From: Parasulfuritortus sp037439465
GTDB taxonomy: Bacteria; Pseudomonadota; Gammaproteobacteria; Burkholderiales; Thiobacillaceae
Assembly (NCBI GenBank): GCA_037439465.1
Contig: JBBIVX010000027.1
Coordinates: forward strand, 1-26,696
Reading direction: 5' to 3'
DNA length: 26,696 nucleotides
In this document: positions 24,882 through 26,696 of the stretch, one piece after another
Position numbering within the stretch: the stretch's first letter is position 1
Layout: the number at the start of each line of letters is the position of its first letter
Position numbers and translations under genes: made by a program
Notes under the pieces: model-generated
Databases searched by the model: none
What the model was told of the DNA's origin: nothing
Seen by the model: the letters and a program-made list of their open reading frames with translations, nothing else

Positions 24882-25232
24882 ATGGAGGGCTGTTTTCTGC
24901 GTTTCTATATGCACGAAAACCAGCGCTGTCACCATCAGCCGGCCTGGGAGTGGCTGCTGGAACAGGCCAACCGGCTGGGTGTACGCGGTGGCACGGCGTT
25001 CAAGGCGATGGCCGGATTCGGTCACCACCATCATTTGCAGGAGAGCCGTTTCTTCGAACTGGCCGGTGGGCTCGCCGTGGAGGTGGAGTTCATCGTCAGC
25101 GAAGACGAATCGAGACAGCTCATCGGCTTGTTGCAACGGGAGAAGCTGCACGTTTTTTATGCCCATATCCCGGCCCGTTTCGGGGTGGTGAACCCGGACG
25201 CGGCCGAGTCGCCCGCGGACGGCTCGGCTTGA
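24882..25232 (+). CDS. DUF190 family PII-like protein
   Basis: 116 residues. The N-terminus MEGCFLRFYMHENQ, the central RGGTAFKAMAGFGHHHHLQE, and VEVEFIVSEDESRQLIGLL match DUF190, whose fold resembles PII trimers. It is often encoded next to crcB, and its role in fluoride resistance is not established. The histidine run at about residues 45-48 is a possible metal or ligand contact. Start ATG 24882 was chosen for its AAGGAG site. It lies 28 bp after crcB and is probably cotranscribed. The last 15 or so residues are polar and look disordered. It is convergent with the SCP2-like gene, 45 bp away. Confidence 0.85.
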   Translation: MEGCFLRFYMHENQRCHHQPAWEWLLEQANRLGVRGGTAFKAMAGFGHHHHLQESRFFELAGGLAVEVEFIVSEDESRQLIGLLQREKLHVFYAHIPARFGVVNPDAAESPADGSA

Positions 25233-25241
25233 CCGGGCATG

Positions 25242-25262
25242 GCGCCGGTGCGTTCGCGGCGC
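25242..25262. terminator. GC hairpin between convergent DUF190 and SCP2-like genes
   Basis: GCGCCG (25242-25247) can pair with CGGCGC (25257-25262) around a 9-base loop, in the 45-bp space between two convergent stop codons. There is no T-run, so this is a positional guess at a shared 3' structure. Confidence 0.3.
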
Positions 25263-25277
25263 GGCGCGGCGAAGGGG

Positions 25278-25649
25278 TTATGCCTTGCCCAGGAGGGCGA
25301 TGCTTTTTTCGAATGGCCCCATGTATTTCATGGCGGTGATCATCGAGCCCTGGAATTTCAGCTTCTTGGTGAGTAACGCGGCACGGCCGGAGAGGGTGCC
25401 ATCGATAAGCCGCTGCCAGTTTTCCACGCTGGCCTTCATCACGAAATCGGGCTTTGCCGGGGCCGCGCCCCAGGCTGTGGCGACCGCCCGGCCATCCTCG
25501 ACGCGCAGGAAGGCGGAAGGCTTCGAGCCATCCTCCCAACCGTACTCGATGAGTGCGTGAAAGCCCTTCAACCCTGCGGCCAATTCACCGTGCCGGTTCC
25601 ACAATGCGTGATAGCGCTCGACCCAGGCGGCGCTGAGAAAGTCGTCCAT
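25278..25649 (-). CDS. SCP2 sterol-carrier-like domain protein
   Basis: 123 residues with an SCP2-type lipid-binding fold. The central GSKPSAFLRVEDGRAVATAWG and VMKASVENWQRLIDGTLSGRAALLTKKLKFQGSM regions carry the typical W-x(2)-L-x(2)-G and L-x-G-D/G-like layout, then IALLGKA at the end. No signal peptide. It would bind a hydrophobic ligand or act in acyl transfer; the ligand is unknown. Start ATG 25649 (MDDFLSAAWVERYHAL) has GAGGAAA upstream; the open frame further upstream is not protein-like. It is the last gene after two DUF2173 genes on the same strand, and a strong hairpin sits just before it. Confidence 0.72.
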   Translation of the reverse strand: MDDFLSAAWVERYHALWNRHGELAAGLKGFHALIEYGWEDGSKPSAFLRVEDGRAVATAWGAAPAKPDFVMKASVENWQRLIDGTLSGRAALLTKKLKFQGSMITAMKYMGPFEKSIALLGKA

Positions 25650-25668
25650 GTCATTTCCTCGTGGCAAG

Positions 25669-25691
25669 GCCGGCCGGGTTGTCCGGCCGGC
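25669..25691 (-). other. Strong intercistronic hairpin before the SCP2-like gene
   Basis: GCCGGCCGG (25669-25677) and CCGGCCGGC (25683-25691) form a perfect 9-bp, all-GC stem with a 5-base loop, 11 bp after the stop of the second DUF2173 gene and about 20 bp before the ATG of the SCP2-like gene. No T-run follows on the minus strand. It probably acts as an mRNA stabiliser or partial terminator that makes the DUF2173 messages more abundant than the last gene. Confidence 0.6.
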
Positions 25692-25702
25692 GGTCGGGTG
25701 GA

Positions 25703-26032
25703 TCAGGCCTTGGAAAGGGCCTTGAATATCTGATTGAAGGACGCCTCGCCCAGGCGGGCGAAGACGCCGACATTGCCCATCACGCAGACGGCGAACTTGG
25801 GCCCGGCCAGCGAAAAGCCGGTGGCCGGTGTCCAGCCGGACTCGCCGCTCATGGCGGTGAAGCCATCCGTCTGCATACGTGCCATGTGCATGTTGGCCGC
25901 GCACATGGCGGCGGCCATCGCCGCCTCGTCCTCGGTGATGTCGCCGGCGTAGGCGGTGAGGTTGCCGTCATCGGAAAACGCACCTGCGGCAAAAACGCCC
26001 TTCAGTTTGAGCAGTTTGTTCAGATCGGTCAT
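25703..26032 (-). CDS. DUF2173 (roadblock-like) protein, second copy
   Basis: 109 residues, MTDLNKLLKLKGVFAAGAFS, then LTAYAGDITEDEAAMAAAMC, AANMHMARMQTDGFTAMSG, and MGNVGVFARLGEASF. It aligns without gaps to the upstream gene; I count about 51 identical positions of 109. Shared features are the FAAG-F-S strand, YAG, a helix around MCAANM with a conserved Cys44, and GNVGVF near the end. This suggests a roadblock/LC7-type small alpha-beta fold. Function is unknown. It has no signal peptide or transmembrane helix, so it is cytoplasmic. Start ATG 26032 has AGGAG upstream, 14 bp after the first copy. Confidence 0.8.
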   Translation of the reverse strand: MTDLNKLLKLKGVFAAGAFSDDGNLTAYAGDITEDEAAMAAAMCAANMHMARMQTDGFTAMSGESGWTPATGFSLAGPKFAVCVMGNVGVFARLGEASFNQIFKALSKA

Positions 26033-26046
26033 GGTCGTCTCCTCTC

Positions 26047-26376
26047 TCAAAGTGAAGCCAGCACTTCGAAGGTCTTGTCGAAGTCCGCGTCCTTGTTGCG
26101 CACGAACACGCCGACGTTGCCGACGATCAGGGCCGAGTTGTCCGGGCCGGAAACGGCGAAGCCGCGTACCGGCTCGAAGCCTTCCTTGCCGGTGTAGGCC
26201 GTCCACCCGGCCGACTGCATCTTGCCCATCATCATGTTGGCGGCGCACATCTGCGCGGCCATCCTGGCCGCCTGAATATTGATGTTGCCGGCGTAATTCA
26301 ACAGTTCCCCGGTCGGGGAGAATTCCCCGGCCGCGAAGGCACCAGGGACGCTCATCGCTTTCCTCAAATCAGCCAT
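26047..26376 (-). CDS. DUF2173 (roadblock-like) protein, first copy
   Basis: 109 residues, MADLRKAMSVPGAFAAGEFS, then GELLNYAGNINIQAARMAAQ, MCAANMMMGKMQSAGW and IVGNVGVFVRNKDADF. It is a paralogue of the following gene and the same length, sharing MCAANM with Cys44 and GNVGVF. The DUF2173 name is from memory of the family; no function is established. ATG 26376 is preceded by a near-perfect AGGAGG. It is the first gene of a three-gene minus-strand operon whose upstream region holds a sigma-54-type promoter with about a 44-base leader. Tandem duplication followed by divergence is the simplest origin, and the pair may form a heterodimer (inference). Confidence 0.8.
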   Translation of the reverse strand: MADLRKAMSVPGAFAAGEFSPTGELLNYAGNINIQAARMAAQMCAANMMMGKMQSAGWTAYTGKEGFEPVRGFAVSGPDNSALIVGNVGVFVRNKDADFDKTFEVLASL

Positions 26377-26430
26377 CTCATCCTCCTAAGAAGCTTACGG
26401 TACAGGGAAACCCCCTGCGGCAGGATCCTC

Positions 26431-26446
26431 AGCAATGCCCGTGCCA
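26431..26446 (-). promoter_or_regulatory. Sigma-54 (-24/-12) promoter of the DUF2173-SCP2 operon
   Basis: The minus strand reads TGGCACGGGCATTGCT, matching the consensus TGGCACG-N4-TTGCW at every specified base. The invariant GG (26445-26444) and GC (26433-26432) are at correct spacing. The predicted start of transcription is near 26420, giving a leader of about 44 bases to the first DUF2173 ATG at 26376. IHF-like and repeated sites lie upstream, as expected for an enhancer-dependent promoter. Confidence 0.85.
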
Positions 26447-26451
26447 GCGCA

Positions 26452-26464
26452 TAACCCTTTGATT
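26452..26464 (-). promoter_or_regulatory. Consensus IHF binding site
   Basis: The minus strand reads AATCAAAGGGTTA, matching WATCAA-N4-TTR at every position. It lies 5 bp upstream of the -24 element, centred near -38, and its 5' flank (about 26465-26480) is AT-rich, as in natural sites. It sits between the sigma-54 promoter and the repeated upstream sites, where DNA bending would bring a bound activator to the polymerase. The position is closer to -24 than in most known promoters. Confidence 0.65.
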
Positions 26465-26496
26465 CTTATGAATAGTTAGGCCGAGTGACGGCGGCA

Positions 26497-26594
26497 TGTT
26501 GCGTCCTGGTGTTGCAACCCGCCGGTTGGCGATGGAAACTTCGATATAAAACAATGTACTGGTAGCTATTGTTGCTGTTGTGCAACGTGCAACA
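26497..26594. promoter_or_regulatory. Clustered TGTTGC / GCAACA inverted repeats, candidate enhancer sites
   Basis: TGTTGC occurs at 26497, 26510 and 26570. GCAAC occurs at 26514, 26582 and 26589, the last as GCAACA. Two pair as inverted repeats: TGTTGC-N11-GCAAC (26497-26518) and TGTTGC-N13-GCAACA (26570-26594). The second also contains an inner GTTG-TG-CAAC. Relative to the predicted sigma-54 start they lie at about -77 to -98 and -150 to -174, the usual range for enhancer-binding regulators. The spacer lengths differ between the two pairs, so the exact operator is uncertain. Confidence 0.5.
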
Positions 26595-26609
26595 TGCATG
26601 GAGGAGGTC

Positions 26610-26696
26610 ATGTCGGACGGCAGGATTCTGCGTGACATAGGTATTCTGGAAAGCATCCTCGCCAGTGTCGACGAGGGCATCCTGATCGCCGAACCG
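26610..26696 (+). CDS. Start of a PAS-type regulator, probably a sigma-54 activator; truncated by window edge
   Basis: Only 29 residues are visible: MSDGRILRDIGILESILASV, then DEGILIAEP. The pattern ILESILASVDEGILIAEP is the usual beginning of a PAS domain (helix, then a strand with D-E-G-I) in sensor kinases and sigma-54 enhancer-binding proteins. A GGAGGAGG ribosome site precedes the ATG at 26610; an in-frame ATG at 26598 is an alternative. It is divergent from an operon with a sigma-54 promoter, with repeated candidate enhancer sites in between, which favours a sigma-54-dependent Fis-type regulator over a kinase. The AAA+ and DNA-binding domains that would prove this lie outside the window. 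Confidence 0.5.
   Translation, partial: MSDGRILRDIGILESILASVDEGILIAEP

Noticed and set aside
26429..26680. 83-codon minus-strand open frame over the sigma-54 promoter and regulator start
   Set aside because: Covers clear regulatory sites and the 26610 gene start; no ribosome site or protein-like pattern.

Overview
High-GC bacterial chromosome, most likely a betaproteobacterium (Rhodocyclales/Nitrosomonadales/Thiobacillus-like). This rests on the gene neighbourhoods: dusB-fis-purH-purD, gatCAB divergent from mreBCD-mrdA-rodA-rlpA, and dacC-dat-DUF493. The tandem DUF2173 genes at the right end are, from memory, of a kind seen in sulfur-oxidising or other chemolithotrophic proteobacteria, but the genus cannot be fixed from this window. 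Almost all of it is tightly packed housekeeping sequence; no tRNA, rRNA, transposase, prophage or CRISPR array was seen.

Layout. 1-2913 (minus): exonuclease III (xthA), an NADPH-dependent FMN reductase and the muropeptide permease ampG, which runs off the left edge. 2937-3578 (plus): pyrE, with only 23 bp separating it from the divergent xthA. 3584-7507 (minus): gatC-gatA-glycosyltransferase-gatB, the tRNA amidotransferase operon with a glycosyltransferase inside it. 7594-16253 (plus): mreB-mreC-mreD-mrdA-rodA-rlpA, then dacC-dat-DUF493. This is the cell-elongation and wall-remodelling cluster, with most neighbouring genes overlapping by a few bases. 16261-21103 (minus): dusB-fis-purH-purD-tsaC-like (tRNA dihydrouridine synthesis, nucleoid protein, last steps of IMP synthesis, threonylcarbamoyl-adenylate synthesis), with a REP-type palindrome between fis and purH. 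21253-23852 (plus): lnt and selD. 23942-24145 (minus): an unrecognised small membrane protein. Four CTTAA half-sites at exact 11-bp spacing lie upstream of it. 24467-25232 (plus): crcB (fluoride channel) and a DUF190 gene.

The most interesting part is the right end. Two tandem DUF2173 (roadblock-like) paralogues and an SCP2-like gene form a minus-strand operon (26376 to 25278). Upstream of it is a sequence matching the sigma-54 -24/-12 consensus (26431-26446), then a full-consensus IHF site (26452-26464), then clustered TGTTGC/GCAACA repeats at about -77 to -174. Beyond these is a divergent gene (26610 onward) whose visible N-terminus looks like a PAS-type sensor or enhancer-binding regulator. 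Together they look like a complete sigma-54-controlled module serving proteins of unknown function; this is the best candidate here for an undescribed system.

All calls come from reading the sequence and from memory of protein families; no database search was done.
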